Below the pieces are notes generated by a model. The model was not told where the DNA came from, ran no database searches, and saw only the letters and a program-made list of their open reading frames with translations. The position numbers and the translations under genes are program-made. From an uncultured Flavobacteriales bacterium (lineage in GTDB: Bacteria > Bacteroidota > Bacteroidia > Flavobacteriales > Weeksellaceae), in NCBI GenBank assembly GCA_937876095.1, contig CALFIE010000059.1, positions 1 through 13,470 on the forward strand: DNA of 13,470 nucleotides, in the 5' to 3' direction. Below are positions 13,427-13,470 of the stretch, one piece after another (within the stretch, counting starts at the first letter, position 1; the number at the start of each line of letters is the position of its first letter).

Positions 13427-13470
13427 CTACTCACTTTTCAACTCGCGCGAGCGCAAAATTTTGAACTTCT
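13416..13470 (-). repeat. Copy 2 of the direct repeat of at least 55 bp at a toxin-tip start
   Basis: Identical to 6568-6622 and running off the window edge. It has the same order on the - strand: upstream open-frame tail, palindromes, in-frame TAG, ATG, MWIG. The two copies are in the same orientation 6,848 bases apart and enclose tip A, its immunity gene and the whole primase-recombinase module. Confidence 0.9.

Noticed and set aside
1..13470. CRISPR arrays, tRNA or rRNA genes
   Set aside because: No regularly spaced repeat-spacer pattern and no tRNA/rRNA-like sequence was seen. The 11-bp iterons have no spacers.

Overview
The window is AT-rich and looks like accessory DNA from a member of the Flavobacteriia (Bacteroidota), probably a Chryseobacterium/Elizabethkingia-type organism. 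The evidence is RHS core text of the type 'YDYGARMYMxDIGRWGVID..AEKYSxxSPYVYALNNP', Bacteroidota promoters (TAnnTTTG at -7), genes without Shine-Dalgarno sites, and immunity families common in that group. The genus is an inference.

Left part (1-3740, + strand): a small replicon-like module. It holds the 3' end of an unknown gene, an unknown 300-aa protein, six 11-bp iteron-like repeats, a small excisionase-type helix-turn-helix protein, a 158-aa unknown protein ending in a beta-clamp-like motif (QLTLF), and a 432-aa protein resembling the rolling-circle initiators of filamentous-phage (Phage_CRI/gpII-like) elements. A gene-free stretch rich in inverted repeats follows, closed by a strong terminator. 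No phage structural or secretion gene is visible, so this is a replicon or a remnant rather than a complete phage.

Right part (3949-13470, mostly - strand): a chain of displaced RHS toxin tips, each followed directly by its immunity gene. Read on the - strand the order is: tip A (nucleotidyltransferase-fold toxin) and a DUF5958-like immunity protein; then an inserted module; then tip B (DUF4329/JAB-like putative peptidase) and a lipoprotein NTF2-fold immunity protein; then a 3' fragment of an RHS gene ending in a YwqJ-like deaminase (tip C) and its immunity protein. None has a complete RHS shell. Tips A and B both start exactly at 'MWIG(A/V)DPLAEK', behind an identical repeat of at least 55 bp that carries an in-frame stop codon just before the ATG.

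The inserted module (about 6.6-12.1 kb) contains a divergent XRE regulator, a CHC2-Toprim-AAA+ primase-helicase, two overlapping tyrosine recombinases (one with an intact catalytic set, one missing two catalytic residues), phased GGAACrC repeats upstream of the recombinases, and about 770 bp of non-coding DNA with large inverted repeats between the recombinases and the repeat that starts tip B. The most interesting reading is that this is an integrase/primase element living inside, and perhaps shuffling, an array of toxin-immunity cassettes, in a way reminiscent of an integron. That is a hypothesis: what the sequence shows is the arrangement, the repeats and the motifs.
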